Shown in pieces: positions 23,447-33,554 of a DNA stretch of 64,000 bases. This stretch comes from Microvirga sp. VF16 (GTDB lineage: Bacteria; Pseudomonadota; Alphaproteobacteria; Rhizobiales; Beijerinckiaceae). The stretch lies in the NCBI RefSeq assembly GCF_016864375.1, contig NZ_CP069354.1, forward strand, positions 4,981,501 to 5,045,500, in the 5' to 3' direction. The notes under the pieces are model-generated. The model saw only the letters and a list, made by a program, of their open reading frames with translations. It ran no database searches and was not told the DNA's origin. The position numbers and the translations under genes were made by a program. Position 1 is the first letter of the stretch; each line of letters starts with the position of its first letter.

Positions 23447-26023
23447 TCAGTCCAGATCCTCAGACTCCGCCCCTGGTCTGGCGCCGATGGCGAGCTCGAA
23501 GGTTACGCGCGCCTTGTGAACCTCCACCGGACATGGATATTCGCCCCGACGCATCAGGCTGTTGAGACGCAGAGCTCTGTAGTTTTCGGGAACAAACACG
23601 AGGCCTCTGGGAAAACGCTTGTTGACCTTGAGCTGCGCCGTCAGTTCGCCTCGGGCGGATCGCACGACCACCTGATCGCGATCCGAAAGGTCAAGCTGCG
23701 AGGCATCCCACGCGCTCATCTCAACATATGGGTCATCCGCGACCGTATTCAGGATCTCCGATCGTTCGGAAAGATATCCATTGTGGAACAGGCAGTTGCC
23801 GGTGACCAGCATGAGCCGGTCGTCTGCCTTTTGTGCCGGCGGAGGGGCGAAGAGTTCGCCGGCCGGTGGTGTCGGGGCTGCCTTCGTGAATGCTCCGTCG
23901 GCGCCAAGCCTGTCGCGTTCTAGTCCCTGATAGGCCGGAACCAGCCGTGCGATCTCGCGGAGGATCTCGCCGTGCGTCGATGGCTGCAACATCCTGCCGC
24001 GGAGCGCCGCGACGAAGTCGAAGATCGCCAGATTGCTCCGCGCATCGAAGACGGGTTCGCGGAACTTGCAGACCTTCTGGACCCGGCCCTCGTTGTTGGT
24101 GAACGTGCCGGATTCCTCGCCGAAACCCGCCGCGGGCAGAACGACTTCAGCCAAACCCACCGTATCCGTGAGGAACGTGTCCTGCACAATCAGGAGATCG
24201 GCAGCGCCAAGCGCCCGCTTGGCGAATTCCCGGTCGGGATAAGCCATCAGCGGATCGCTTCCGACGATATAGAGCGTGCCCATACGCCCTTCGTCACAGA
24301 GCTCCAGCAAGGCGTCGAAATCCGCGCCCGGTTCAGGCGGGATTTCGGCGCCCCAGGCCTGTTCGAGGTTTGTGCGTGCCACGTCGTCAGTGACCGAGCG
24401 CAATCCCGGCAATGCCGCCGGCAGAACCCCCATGTCCCAGGCGCCCATCTGATTGGCCCGGTCGAAGAGGAACTGCATTGCCGGGCCCTTGCCGAGCACG
24501 CGGAGAACCTGCAACAGATTGCTGAGCTGTTGCAGCGTCACGCGCGCTTCGGATGATCTGAGGAGATCGGCGCTGACAAGCATGGCGACGTTCCGGCCTT
24601 CCAGCAGGGCTGTGACCAGACTGTCCAGGCCATCACTGTTGGTATTCGCTGCTGACCCGCCGATGCCAGTCAAAACGTCTCCCAGCAAAGTCTGACCGGA
24701 CGCCACCAGCCCGGCCACCACCGCGGCAAGACTCGCTGCCTCACCGCCCGGCGGAACGCGAACGACCGCCCGGGCATCGGCATCCAGGCGGGACGGCCGC
24801 GCCGAAATCATGAGCAAACTAGTCTGTCGCCGTCGCGCGCCATCCCGCAGCAGGTATTCGGTGACCGGGTTTTCGTCCGTCACGTTGCCGCCGACGATGA
24901 GCACGCAGTCGTTGCCAACCACCTCCTCCACCTGCGCGCGGGTGTAGAAGCTCGTCACCAATGGGCCGAGCGTGTCGAAATGTGTGGACCAACGCGACGA
25001 ACAGTCGACGTTGTTGGTCCGGAACACCGTCCGCATCAGCTTCTGGAACTGATAAAGCATCTCGTTGGGCAGACGCGGCGAGGCCAGACCGCCTGCTGTC
25101 TTGCTTTCGACGGCGACCAGGCGCCGGCCCAGATAGTCTCCCGCTTCATCCCAGGAAACCGGAACCAGGGCGCCATCACGACGGATCATCGGCTGCTTGA
25201 TCCGGTCCCGGCTTTCGACGAAGTCGAGACCGAAGCGCCCTCGCACACAGAGCGTTTCGCGGTTGACCCCATGCTCCCACTTCGACCGGACGCGCATGAA
25301 CTCGCCCTTGCGCGTACCGACGGTCAGCTGGCAGCCGGTGCCGCAATGCACGCAGACCGTGTCGGTCTCAACCAGATCCCAAGGCCGCGCCTTGTAGCGA
25401 TAAGGGAAGCTCATCAGCGCGCCGACCGGACAGACCTCGACGCAATTGCCGCACTGGTCGCAACTCGCGAGGCTGCCCTCGAAGCCGGTGACGGCAGTGT
25501 CCATGCCTTTTTCGACAGTGCCCAAGGCGACCGCGCCCACGACCTCTTCGCACATCCGGACGCAGCGCTGGCATTGGATGCAGCGGTTGACGTTCATGAT
25601 GATGACCGGGCTGAGACGGATGTCCTCGGTGTGGAACACACGCTTGGCATCGTGGAACTGGCTTTTGCGGGGGCCGTATGCCATCACCATGTTCTGAAGC
25701 TCGCACTCACCACCCTTGTCGCAGATCGGGCAGTCGAGGGGGTGGTTGGCGAGCAGCATGTCGAGCATGGAAGAGCGCGTTTCCTCGATCAACGGCGTGT
25801 TGGTTCGCACCACCATGCCATCGGCGACCGCAGTGGCGCAGGAAGGCTGCAGCCGTCGCTGCCCCTCGATCTCCACCAAGCACATGCGACAGGAGGCCAG
25901 CGCCGGCAGACGCTTCAGATAGCAGAAGGTCGGGATGTCGATGCCCAGACGCTGAGCGGCCTGGAGAACCGTCGAGCCCGCCTCCACTTCCAGCATTTGT
26001 CCATTGATCGTGAGGCTAACCAT
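23447..26023 (-). CDS. nuoG: NADH-quinone oxidoreductase subunit G
   Basis: The 858-aa protein has an N-terminal [2Fe-2S] ferredoxin domain (FCYLKRLPALASCRMCLVEI), a CPICDKGGECELQ segment, two [4Fe-4S] clusters (CIQCQRCVRMC and CDQCGNCVEVCPVGAL), then CVHCGTGCQLTVG and a molybdopterin-oxidoreductase-like body that lacks catalytic Mo chemistry in this family. ATG 26023 follows GAGGAAG; an earlier ATG at 26071 would overlap nuoF. It is the last gene of the long minus-strand operon. Confidence 0.93.
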   Translation of the reverse strand: MVSLTINGQMLEVEAGSTVLQAAQRLGIDIPTFCYLKRLPALASCRMCLVEIEGQRRLQPSCATAVADGMVVRTNTPLIEETRSSMLDMLLANHPLDCPICDKGGECELQNMVMAYGPRKSQFHDAKRVFHTEDIRLSPVIIMNVNRCIQCQRCVRMCEEVVGAVALGTVEKGMDTAVTGFEGSLASCDQCGNCVEVCPVGALMSFPYRYKARPWDLVETDTVCVHCGTGCQLTVGTRKGEFMRVRSKWEHGVNRETLCVRGRFGLDFVESRDRIKQPMIRRDGALVPVSWDEAGDYLGRRLVAVESKTAGGLASPRLPNEMLYQFQKLMRTVFRTNNVDCSSRWSTHFDTLGPLVTSFYTRAQVEEVVGNDCVLIVGGNVTDENPVTEYLLRDGARRRQTSLLMISARPSRLDADARAVVRVPPGGEAASLAAVVAGLVASGQTLLGDVLTGIGGSAANTNSDGLDSLVTALLEGRNVAMLVSADLLRSSEARVTLQQLSNLLQVLRVLGKGPAMQFLFDRANQMGAWDMGVLPAALPGLRSVTDDVARTNLEQAWGAEIPPEPGADFDALLELCDEGRMGTLYIVGSDPLMAYPDREFAKRALGAADLLIVQDTFLTDTVGLAEVVLPAAGFGEESGTFTNNEGRVQKVCKFREPVFDARSNLAIFDFVAALRGRMLQPSTHGEILREIARLVPAYQGLERDRLGADGAFTKAAPTPPAGELFAPPPAQKADDRLMLVTGNCLFHNGYLSERSEILNTVADDPYVEMSAWDASQLDLSDRDQVVVRSARGELTAQLKVNKRFPRGLVFVPENYRALRLNSLMRRGEYPCPVEVHKARVTFELAIGARPGAESEDLD

Positions 26024-26055
26024 GGCTTCCTCGTGGCCCTCTCCCTGCGCGCTCT

Positions 26056-27321
26056 TCAGTGAAACGGGCACCTCCGTTCCTCGATATGGGCGACGAATTC
26101 ATGCCTGAAATGCATCAGCGCCGCCCGCAGTCCCATAGCCGCGCCGTCACCCAGAGCGCAGAACGTGTTGCCGAAAATGCCCTTGCAAAGCGCCTCCAGC
26201 TGTTCCAGATCGCCCGGCTCGCCCTGCCCCGCCTCAATCCGGCGCAGTACTTTCGCGGTCCAATTCAATCCTTCGCGGCAGGGGGTGCATTTGCCGCAGG
26301 ACTCATGGTGGAAGAACTCGATGATCCGGGTCGCAACCTTAACCATGCAGGTCGTGTCGTCGATCACGATCACCCCGGCCGAGCCGAGCATCGAGCCGGC
26401 GGCGGCCAGTGAGTCGAAATCCATCCCGACGTCCAATCCGCGCTCCGGGAGCATCGGTGCCGACACTCCGCCGGGGATCACCGCCTTGATCTTGCGTCCC
26501 GGTGGCGGCCCACCGGCGCGGTCCTCGACCAATTCGCGCAGCGGTATGCCCATTGGCAGCTCGTAAAGGCCCGGTTTTCGCACGTGTCCGCTGACGCAAT
26601 AGAGCTTCGGGCCCGGACTCTTCTCCGGGCCGATGCTGCGAAACCAATCTGGCCCCCGCGCCACGATATGCGGCACGCAGGCCATTGTCTCGACGTTGTT
26701 GATCACGGTGGGACTGGCGTAGAGTCCCTCGACCGCCGGGAACGGCGGTTTCAAACGCGGCTGCGCCCGCTTGCCCTCGAGCGAGTCGAGCATCGCGGTC
26801 TCTTCGCCGCAAATGTAGGCTCCGGCGCCGCAATGGATGTGCGCGACGAAGCTGAAATTTGAGCCGAGGATCCGCGTTCCCAGATACCCCTTCGCATGGG
26901 CCTCAGCGATCGCCTGCTCCAGCCGCCGGATCGCCAGCACGTATTCCCCGCGGATGTAGACATAGGCGGTTTCGGCCCCGATCGCGTAGGCGCCGATCGC
27001 CAGACCCTCGATCAGCTGGTGCGGGTCACGCTCCATGATGAGCCGATCCTTGAAGGTGCCCGGTTCGCCCTCGTCGGCGTTGCAGCACAGGTATTTCGGT
27101 TTGCGGGCTTGCTTCGGCACGAAGCTCCATTTTGCCCCGGTTGGGAATCCGGCCCCGCCGCGACCGCGCAAGTTGGATTTCTTAACCAGGTCGATGATCT
27201 CATCGGGCGTGTACTCGCGCAGCGCCTTCGCCAGCGCTTGATAGCCGCCGCCGGACTCGTAGGTCGCGAGAAGATGGCTATCTGGTACGTCCATGTTCCT
27301 GAGAAGAACCGGTTCGAACAT
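26056..27321 (-). CDS. nuoF: NADH-quinone oxidoreductase subunit F
   Basis: The 421-aa NADH-binding subunit has LRGRGGAGFPTGAKW (NADH site), CNADEGEPGTFKDR (FMN region), GAGAYICGEETAML and the N3 [4Fe-4S] motif ESCGKCTPCREG with its distant Cys in NTFCALGDGA. It oxidises NADH and feeds FMN. The start at 27321 was chosen after GGGAGAGTAACGCC. It lies 4 bp downstream of the nuoE stop. Confidence 0.95.
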   Translation of the reverse strand: MFEPVLLRNMDVPDSHLLATYESGGGYQALAKALREYTPDEIIDLVKKSNLRGRGGAGFPTGAKWSFVPKQARKPKYLCCNADEGEPGTFKDRLIMERDPHQLIEGLAIGAYAIGAETAYVYIRGEYVLAIRRLEQAIAEAHAKGYLGTRILGSNFSFVAHIHCGAGAYICGEETAMLDSLEGKRAQPRLKPPFPAVEGLYASPTVINNVETMACVPHIVARGPDWFRSIGPEKSPGPKLYCVSGHVRKPGLYELPMGIPLRELVEDRAGGPPPGRKIKAVIPGGVSAPMLPERGLDVGMDFDSLAAAGSMLGSAGVIVIDDTTCMVKVATRIIEFFHHESCGKCTPCREGLNWTAKVLRRIEAGQGEPGDLEQLEALCKGIFGNTFCALGDGAAMGLRAALMHFRHEFVAHIEERRCPFH

Positions 27322-27325
27322 GGCG

Positions 27326-27835
27326 TTACTCTCCCGGCGATCCTGCGGCGAGATCGACACCGGTCGCATGCTCCGCCGCCGCCCGCAGTCTGTCCAAGTG
27401 CGCGTTGATCCTCGCGATGTCGAGGTCACCGAGATAGTCGTCGCCGACCTGCATCACCGGGGCCATCTCGCAGGCGCCGAGGCATTCGACGGTCGAAAGC
27501 GTGAACAGTCCGTCCGGGGTTGTACCACCCTTCTTGATTCCCAGCACGGCTTCGAGGTGCCTCAACAGGTCCTCGGATCCGCGCAGCATGCAGGAGACGT
27601 TATCGCAGAGTTGCAGGTGGAATATCCCCACCGGCTCCGTATGGAAGAGGGTGTAGAAGGTCGCCAGCTCGTAGACCCAGATCCGCTCGACATCAAGGAT
27701 GTCGGCGATCTCTTCCAACACCTGGCCGGGGAGATGGCCATGTTCCTTCTGCGCGATCAGAAGTGCGGGCATGATCGCCGAGCGCTGATCGGGATACCGC
27801 GCCGCTGCCGCCTCGATCTTTTCGCGCATGGTCAT
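27326..27835 (-). CDS. nuoE: NADH-quinone oxidoreductase subunit E
   Basis: The 169-aa thioredoxin-fold [2Fe-2S] protein has the helical N-domain (MPALLIAQKEHGHLPGQVLE), YELATFYTLFHTEPVG, and the four cluster Cys in CDNVSC and ECLGACEMAPVMQV. It pairs with NuoF and carries cluster N1a. It begins 17 bp after the nuoD stop. Confidence 0.95.
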   Translation of the reverse strand: MTMREKIEAAAARYPDQRSAIMPALLIAQKEHGHLPGQVLEEIADILDVERIWVYELATFYTLFHTEPVGIFHLQLCDNVSCMLRGSEDLLRHLEAVLGIKKGGTTPDGLFTLSTVECLGACEMAPVMQVGDDYLGDLDIARINAHLDRLRAAAEHATGVDLAAGSPGE

Positions 27836-27852
27836 CGCGTCGAAATCCCCTG

Positions 27853-29067
27853 CTACTTGTCCACCTCGGCCATCACCGGATCGAGGCTGCCCAGCACGGC
27901 GATCATATCCGCCAGGTAGCGCGCATTGGTGACCCCAAACAGTGCCTGAAGGTTGACGAATGACGGCGCCCGCACTTTCATACGGAACGGTTTTGCCGAG
28001 CCGTCGCTGATGATGTAGAACCCGAGTTCTCCCTTTGGCGCCTCGATTGCCGAATAGACCTCGCCCTTTGGCACCTTGAAGCCGTAGGCAGACAGGTCGA
28101 AATGCTGAATGAGCGCCTCCATCGAGCAGTGCACCCTATTCTTGTCCATCGGGAAAGCGATTGTCGGCATGTCGACCTGGAACGGCCCTTCGGGCATCCG
28201 GTCGAGGCATTGTTCTATGATCCGGATGCTCTCGCGCATCTCCTCGACCCGGCATCGCCAGCGCGCGTAACAATCGCCCTCATCGCTGGTAATAACATTG
28301 AATTCGAGCTGGTCGTAAATCTCATAGGGCTCGTCGCGGCGGATGTCCCAGTTGACGCCTGAGGCCCGCAGGTTCGGGCCGCTCAGGCCGAGATCGATGC
28401 CGTCCTCGGCGGAGATCACGCCGACGCCCTGCGTGCGGCTCAGGAACACACGGTTGTTCTCGATCAGCCGTTCATAGTCGCGGATCCGGTTCGGGAAGAC
28501 GTCGCAGAACTCCCTGATTTTGGGGAGGAACCCGTCGGGAAGGTCCTCGCGCACGCCGCCGACCCGGCAGAAGGAGGTGTGCATCCGCGCTCCGGTGATC
28601 ATTTCCAACAGGTCCATGATCATTTCGCGCTCGCGCATGGCGTAAAGCAACGCGGTCATGGCGCCCAGATCCATCGGCAGTGCGCCGGTGATCAGGAGAT
28701 GACCGGAGATCCGCGCCAGTTCGGCCATCAACACGCGGATATATTGGGCGCGGATCGGCGCTTCAATGCCCAGGAGCTTCTCTACCGCCAGCGCGAACGC
28801 CAAGTTGTTCGATGGCGGACAGACGTAGTCGAGCCGGTCCGTCAGAGGAAAGATCTGGGTATAGGTGAAGCTCTCCGCCAGTTTCTCAGTGCCACGGTGG
28901 AGATAGCCGATATGCGGGTCCACGCGCGCGACATATTCACCTTCCATCTCAAGGACAAGCCGCAACACCCCATGCGTGCTGGGATGCTGCGGGCCGAGAT
29001 TGAGCAGCACCTCTTTGGTGTCGAGCGCTTCGCCTTCAGGACTTCTCAGTTCCGTGACTTCCGTCAT
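27853..29067 (-). CDS. nuoD: NADH-quinone oxidoreductase subunit D (49 kDa)
   Basis: The 404-aa protein contains NLGPQHPSTHGVLRLVLEME (quinone-site His and Tyr region), PHIGYLHRGTEKLAE, DRLDYVCPPSNNLAFALAVE and a C-terminus ending GSLDPVMAEVDK (the family's terminal D-P-V-M-G/A-E-V-D-R). It builds the quinone pocket with NuoB and NuoH. It is separate from NuoC, unlike the enterobacterial CD fusion, and 27 bp downstream of it. Confidence 0.95.
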   Translation of the reverse strand: MTEVTELRSPEGEALDTKEVLLNLGPQHPSTHGVLRLVLEMEGEYVARVDPHIGYLHRGTEKLAESFTYTQIFPLTDRLDYVCPPSNNLAFALAVEKLLGIEAPIRAQYIRVLMAELARISGHLLITGALPMDLGAMTALLYAMREREMIMDLLEMITGARMHTSFCRVGGVREDLPDGFLPKIREFCDVFPNRIRDYERLIENNRVFLSRTQGVGVISAEDGIDLGLSGPNLRASGVNWDIRRDEPYEIYDQLEFNVITSDEGDCYARWRCRVEEMRESIRIIEQCLDRMPEGPFQVDMPTIAFPMDKNRVHCSMEALIQHFDLSAYGFKVPKGEVYSAIEAPKGELGFYIISDGSAKPFRMKVRAPSFVNLQALFGVTNARYLADMIAVLGSLDPVMAEVDK

Positions 29068-29094
29068 CTCGAGTCCTCGGCATGGAATGGCCTC

Positions 29095-29631
29095 TTATGG
29101 AATGTCCCTGGTGGCGAGGTCGGGTTGCGTCGGCGGAGGGCCTTCAGCGCCAAACGGGTTCAACTCGTCCTTGTAGCCCCGGAGCGGAAAGTCCTTGCGC
29201 TGCGGGAAACCCTCGAACCCCTCCCACATGTAGATCCGGCGCAGGTCGGGATGACCCTCGAATCTGATCCCGTACATGTCCCAAGCCTCGCGCTCATGCC
29301 AGTTGGCGGTGCGCCAGACGCCCATCACCGACGGAATCTGCGGCGGATCGCCGAGGCGACACTTGATCCGGACGCGCCATTTGTTCGGCAGCGAATACAG
29401 ATGGTATACCACCTCGAAGCGTGGCGTCTCAGGATAATGATCGACCCCGCAGATGTCGGACAGGAAGTTGAACCGTAAGGCCGGATGTTCCTTCAGGAAC
29501 CGGCAAAGCTCGACGATCGCTCCAGGCGAGGCAGCGAAGGCATGCACGCCATGGGCGAAGCCAAGATCCTCGATTGCTCCTCCGAAACACTCCATGATCG
29601 GGGCGCGATTGAGGGGCGTCTCCATGCTCAT
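29095..29631 (-). CDS. nuoC: NADH-quinone oxidoreductase subunit C (30 kDa)
   Basis: The 178-aa protein carries the 30-kDa signature EREAWDMYGIRFEGHPDLRR near residue 125 and ends in a Pro-rich tail. It is a structural peripheral-arm subunit with NuoD. ATG 29631 overlaps the nuoB TGA in an ATGA junction, supporting this start over the in-frame ones upstream. A second Met is two codons on. Confidence 0.93.
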   Translation of the reverse strand: MSMETPLNRAPIMECFGGAIEDLGFAHGVHAFAASPGAIVELCRFLKEHPALRFNFLSDICGVDHYPETPRFEVVYHLYSLPNKWRVRIKCRLGDPPQIPSVMGVWRTANWHEREAWDMYGIRFEGHPDLRRIYMWEGFEGFPQRKDFPLRGYKDELNPFGAEGPPPTQPDLATRDIP

Positions 29632-30131
29632 GGCACTGAAATCCGACCCAGGGGCGCCCCAGCCAGCGCCCGGGATTTTTTGATCTTTTCCTGAAGCAGA
29701 AGGAAGCCATGCATCAGGGCCTCGGGCCGCGGCGGGCAACCAGGCACATGCACGTCCACCGGCACGAACGTCTCGGCCCCCTGCACCACCGCATAGGTGT
29801 TGTAGACTCCGCCCGAGATCGCGCAGGTGCCCATCGCGATCACCCAGCGCGGCTCCGGCATCTGATCATAGAGCCGGCGCACGACTGGCGCGAATTTCCG
29901 CGTCACCGTGCCGGCAATGATCATCACGTCGGACTGGCGCGGCGAAGGCCGAAATACCACGCCGAAACGGTCGAGATCGTAGCGGGCGCAGCCCGCCGAA
30001 ATCATCTCGATGGCACAGCAGGCAATGCCGAAAGTCTCGGGCCACAGTGCCGACCGTCGGCTCCAACTGATGACGCTGTCGGCCGTGGTGAACAGCACGC
30101 TGTCGCGGATCGCGTTGTTCACGCTTCCCAT
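29628..30131 (-). CDS. nuoB: NADH-quinone oxidoreductase subunit B (20 kDa)
   Basis: The 167-aa PSST-type subunit binds cluster N2, the donor to quinone, through the tandem Cys in GIACCAIEM, then MGTCAISGG and VPGCPPRPEAL. SAGCARYDLDRFGVVFR is also typical. The start at 30131 is chosen on homology; it overlaps the end of nuoA by 13 bp. The C-terminus is short. Confidence 0.95.
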   Translation of the reverse strand: MGSVNNAIRDSVLFTTADSVISWSRRSALWPETFGIACCAIEMISAGCARYDLDRFGVVFRPSPRQSDVMIIAGTVTRKFAPVVRRLYDQMPEPRWVIAMGTCAISGGVYNTYAVVQGAETFVPVDVHVPGCPPRPEALMHGFLLLQEKIKKSRALAGAPLGRISVP

Positions 30132-30484
30132 TCCAGCGCCCCCTTCAGCCAAGCGTAGGCGAAGCCCACAAGAAGAAGCACCATAAAGACGAACATCTCG
30201 ATATAGCCGACCAACCCGATTTCTTTCAGAACGACGGCCCAGGGAAAGAGGAACATTGCTTCGACATCGAAGACGACCAACAGGATCGCGAGGATGAAGA
30301 ACTGCACCCTGAAGCGCCCCCCGGCGGCCTCGCCTGCCGGATCCATGCCGCATTCATAGGGCATGTTCTTCGCCGGATAGGGATTGGACGGCCGCAGCAG
30401 CGAGGAGACAAAGAGCGTCGCAACTGCCACCAGAACAATTCCGGCGGTCATGATAAGAACCGGCAGGAATTCCATCCCAGTCAT
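30119..30484 (-). CDS. nuoA: NADH-quinone oxidoreductase subunit A
   Basis: The 121-aa protein has three TM segments with the conserved loop NPYPAKNMPYECGMDPAGEA between TM1 and TM2, and LLVVFDVEAMFLFPWAVVL in TM2. The loop Cys lies near the quinone chamber in the family. It follows nuoN after ~150 bp, the largest gap in the operon, so a secondary promoter for nuoABCDEFG may lie at 30485-30634. Confidence 0.95.
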   Translation of the reverse strand: MTGMEFLPVLIMTAGIVLVAVATLFVSSLLRPSNPYPAKNMPYECGMDPAGEAAGGRFRVQFFILAILLVVFDVEAMFLFPWAVVLKEIGLVGYIEMFVFMVLLLVGFAYAWLKGALEWEA

Positions 30485-30634
30485 ATCGCATCATCCGGTT
30501 ATCCACCGAGGACTTTGCTCAGGCCGTAACCGACCCTATTCGGGCCTGGCGCAGGTCCCCGGCAAGCGGATTGGGCATTCCTTTCTTGCACTGCAAGAGT
30601 ATTCCGTCTGTCGAATCAATGCAAATCCAATCGA

Positions 30635-32074
30635 TCAGCCGCCAAACGCGGAATGTTGGGCAAGCCTCAGAAACCACGCTGGAAACAGGCCGATCCCAAT
30701 GGTGCCCGCGGCCGTGAGGGCAAGTGTGGCGCGGACCGAGGGCGTCAGCGCCGGGTCGAATGAGCCCTCCGGCTCACGCATGTAGATCACCATGACGATG
30801 CGGATGTAGAAATAGGCGGCGACGACGCTCAAAAGCACTGCGATTACGGCGAGCAGGATGAAACCCCGCTCGACGAGCGCGACCAGCACGTAGAACTTGG
30901 CGAAGAACCCGGCCGTCGGCGGAATGCCCGCCAGAGAGAACAGATAAAGCAGCATCAGAAGTGCCAATCCGCGATGCGACCTAGCTAAACCGGCGTAGTC
31001 CTCGATGGCCTCGCCCGAGGAATCGCCGTTCCGCATCATGATGACGGTGCCGAAGATGCCGAGATTCATGAACGTGTAGATCAGCAGATAAAGCATCACG
31101 CCGGCGACCCCCTCAGCGCCGCCGGCCACCACCCCGAACATCGCAAAGCCGGCATGGGCGATGCTGGAATAGGCCAAGAGGCGCTTGAAATTGTCCTGCA
31201 CAAGCGCCACGAAACTCCCGAGCGCCATCGTCACCACCGCAATGATCGCGATGATGATCCAAACGTCCGAGGCTGCGACTAGCGGGTTGAGGAATACTCG
31301 CAGGATCACCGCGAACCCGGCTGCCTTGGGGCCTACCGACATGAAGGCGGTGATGGTCGTCGGCGCGCCTTCATAGACGTCCGGCACCCACATATGGAAC
31401 GGCACCGCGCCAACCTTGAACGCCAGCCCCGCAACGATGAAGACCACCGCCAGCAGTAATCCGGGATCGAGCGGCTTGCTGGTCACCGCCGCAGCCATCC
31501 CGTCCAGCTGCGTCGTGCCGGTGAGCCCATAGACCAGCGAAGCGCCGTAGAGGAAAAGCCCCGTCGAGACCCCACCGAGGATCACGTATTTCAAAGCCGC
31601 TTCGTTCGACCGTCGTTGCCGCCGCAGGAATCCGGTCAGCACATAAGTGCAGAGTGCCATCAGTTCGAGGCCCACATAGATCGACAGGAGGTCTGTCGCC
31701 GAGGCCATGATCATCATTCCCGAAAGCGCGAAGAGCAGCAGGACATAGTATTCGCTGCTCCCGATCTCTTCGATCTCGACATATTTTCGCGAAAGAAGGA
31801 ATGTCAGACCCGTTGCCAAGTAGAACACGATCTTGAAGAAGGCTGAAAAGCGATCGGCAATGAACATGTCCATGTATGCCGGCCTCACCTCGCCCGCCAA
31901 CATGAGTGTTCCCAAGGCGGCGATCAGCACGATCGCGACGGAAGCCCAGATGAGGAACTGTTCCTGCCCTTTTGGCACGATCTGTCCCAGGATCAGCAGG
32001 ACACAGGCCCCGACGACCACCACGATCTCGGGCAGGCTCGCGAGAATCGACTGCAACAGCGCGGCAGCGGTCAT
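30635..32074 (-). CDS. nuoN: NADH-quinone oxidoreductase subunit N
   Basis: The 479-aa antiporter-like subunit has TM5 Glu in LLSIYVGLELMALCTYVLTG, TM7 Lys in AGLAFKVGAVPFHMWVPDVY and LLAYSSIAHAGFAMFGVVAG. It normally sits next to NuoA/J/K and moves protons. Its start overlaps the nuoM stop by ATGA. Length is normal. Confidence 0.95.
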   Translation of the reverse strand: MTAAALLQSILASLPEIVVVVGACVLLILGQIVPKGQEQFLIWASVAIVLIAALGTLMLAGEVRPAYMDMFIADRFSAFFKIVFYLATGLTFLLSRKYVEIEEIGSSEYYVLLLFALSGMMIMASATDLLSIYVGLELMALCTYVLTGFLRRQRRSNEAALKYVILGGVSTGLFLYGASLVYGLTGTTQLDGMAAAVTSKPLDPGLLLAVVFIVAGLAFKVGAVPFHMWVPDVYEGAPTTITAFMSVGPKAAGFAVILRVFLNPLVAASDVWIIIAIIAVVTMALGSFVALVQDNFKRLLAYSSIAHAGFAMFGVVAGGAEGVAGVMLYLLIYTFMNLGIFGTVIMMRNGDSSGEAIEDYAGLARSHRGLALLMLLYLFSLAGIPPTAGFFAKFYVLVALVERGFILLAVIAVLLSVVAAYFYIRIVMVIYMREPEGSFDPALTPSVRATLALTAAGTIGIGLFPAWFLRLAQHSAFGG

Positions 32075-33546
32075 TGGCGACTCCCCTTACCGTGCACTTG
32101 CACCAACAGATGCTTCATCGAGGCGTCGATGATGTCGAGAAATGGTTTTGGATAGAGCCCGACCCAGAGCACGAGGACGGCTAGCGGCAGGATCGCTGCC
32201 AATTCGCGGGTGTTCACGTCTCGGATCTCGAACCGCCCGGCGACGCTGGCGGGACCGAGCGCGACTTTCCCGTACATGCCAAGCAGATAGGCCGCGCCTA
32301 GCAATGCCCCCAGAACGGCGACCGCACCAATGGCCAGGTTGGCCGCAAACCCGCCTGACAGCACCAGCAACTCGCTCACGAACGAGTTCGTTCCCGGCAG
32401 CGCCATTGAGGACAAGATGAACAGCGCAAGAAATGTCGTGTAAACCGGCGCCACCTTCATCAGCCCGCCATAGTCGGCGATGCTGCGCGTATGGGTCCGC
32501 TCGTAGATCAGACCCACGAACAGGAACAACGCGCCTGTGGTTACGCCGTGATTGAACATTTGCAGGATGCCGCCCTCGAGCCCGCGTAGGTTCAGGGCGA
32601 AAATCCCCAGGGTCACAAAGCCCATGTGGCTGATGCTGGAATAGGCCACCAGCTTCTTCAGATCATCCTGCGCCAGGGCAAGCAGCCCGCCGTAAACGAT
32701 GGCAAGCGCGGAAAGGGCCAGCATCAGCGGCGAATAATGCACCGACGCTTCCGGCAGCATCGGCAGCGAGAACCGCAGGAACCCGTAGGCGCCCATCTTC
32801 AGGAGCACGGCGGCGAGGATGATGCTGCCTGCCGTCGGCGCCTGCACATGAGCGTCCGGCAACCATGTATGGACCGGAACCATCGGCACTTTGACCGCGA
32901 AGGCGATCAGGAAGGCGAAGAACAGCCAAGATTGGACCTCGAACGGCAAATCCTGCGCGGTCAAGGCGAGGATGTCGAAGGTCGCGCCGCCGTGGAAATA
33001 GAGCACGATGATACCGACCAGGAACAGGACGCTGCCCGCCAGGGTGTACAGGAAGAACTTGAACGCCGCATAGACACGGCCGTTGCCGCCCCAGACGCCG
33101 ATGATCACGTACATCGGGATCAGCATCGCCTCCCAGAAGACGTAGAAGAGGAACAGGTCGAGCGCGCAGAACACCCCAAGCATCAGCGTCTGCATGACCA
33201 GCAGGCTGATCATGAACTCCTTCACCTTGCGGTCGATCGCCACCCATGAGGCGAGTACACAGATCCAGCCTAACAGTGCGGTCAGGAATACGAAGAGCGC
33301 GCTGATTCCGTCGACGCCAAGTGCGTAGGTGATCCCGAGCGCAGGCACCCATGGGCGCGTCTCGGTGAACTGCATCTCGTGAGTGGTGATGTCGAAGCCG
33401 GCCAGCATCGCGATGGCGAGGGCGAAGTCGAGGACGGTGACGCCAAACGCCGTCCATCGCACCGCATCGTCATTGCGGAGAAACATCAGAATTGCGCCCC
33501 CGATGGCGGGCATGAACACGATGAAGCTGAGCAGCGGGAACTCCAT
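32071..33546 (-). CDS. nuoM: NADH-quinone oxidoreductase subunit M
   Basis: The 491-aa antiporter-like subunit has TM5 Glu in FLFYVFWEAMLIPMYVIIGV, the TM7 site AFAVKVPMVPVHTWLPDAH (Lys nine residues before Trp) and TM8 Lys in LLKMGAYGFLRF. It shows DDLKKLVAYSSISHMGFVTL. This is a true NuoM by length and motifs. ATG 33546 lies 8 bp after the stop of the long antiporter-like gene. Confidence 0.95.
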   Translation of the reverse strand: MEFPLLSFIVFMPAIGGAILMFLRNDDAVRWTAFGVTVLDFALAIAMLAGFDITTHEMQFTETRPWVPALGITYALGVDGISALFVFLTALLGWICVLASWVAIDRKVKEFMISLLVMQTLMLGVFCALDLFLFYVFWEAMLIPMYVIIGVWGGNGRVYAAFKFFLYTLAGSVLFLVGIIVLYFHGGATFDILALTAQDLPFEVQSWLFFAFLIAFAVKVPMVPVHTWLPDAHVQAPTAGSIILAAVLLKMGAYGFLRFSLPMLPEASVHYSPLMLALSALAIVYGGLLALAQDDLKKLVAYSSISHMGFVTLGIFALNLRGLEGGILQMFNHGVTTGALFLFVGLIYERTHTRSIADYGGLMKVAPVYTTFLALFILSSMALPGTNSFVSELLVLSGGFAANLAIGAVAVLGALLGAAYLLGMYGKVALGPASVAGRFEIRDVNTRELAAILPLAVLVLWVGLYPKPFLDIIDASMKHLLVQVHGKGSRQ

Positions 33547-33554
33547 CGCCCCCC

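Noticed and set aside
24980..26062. 360-codon plus-strand frame opposite nuoG
   Set aside because: The nuoG frame has all iron-sulphur motifs; the antisense product resembles nothing and has shadow-frame composition.
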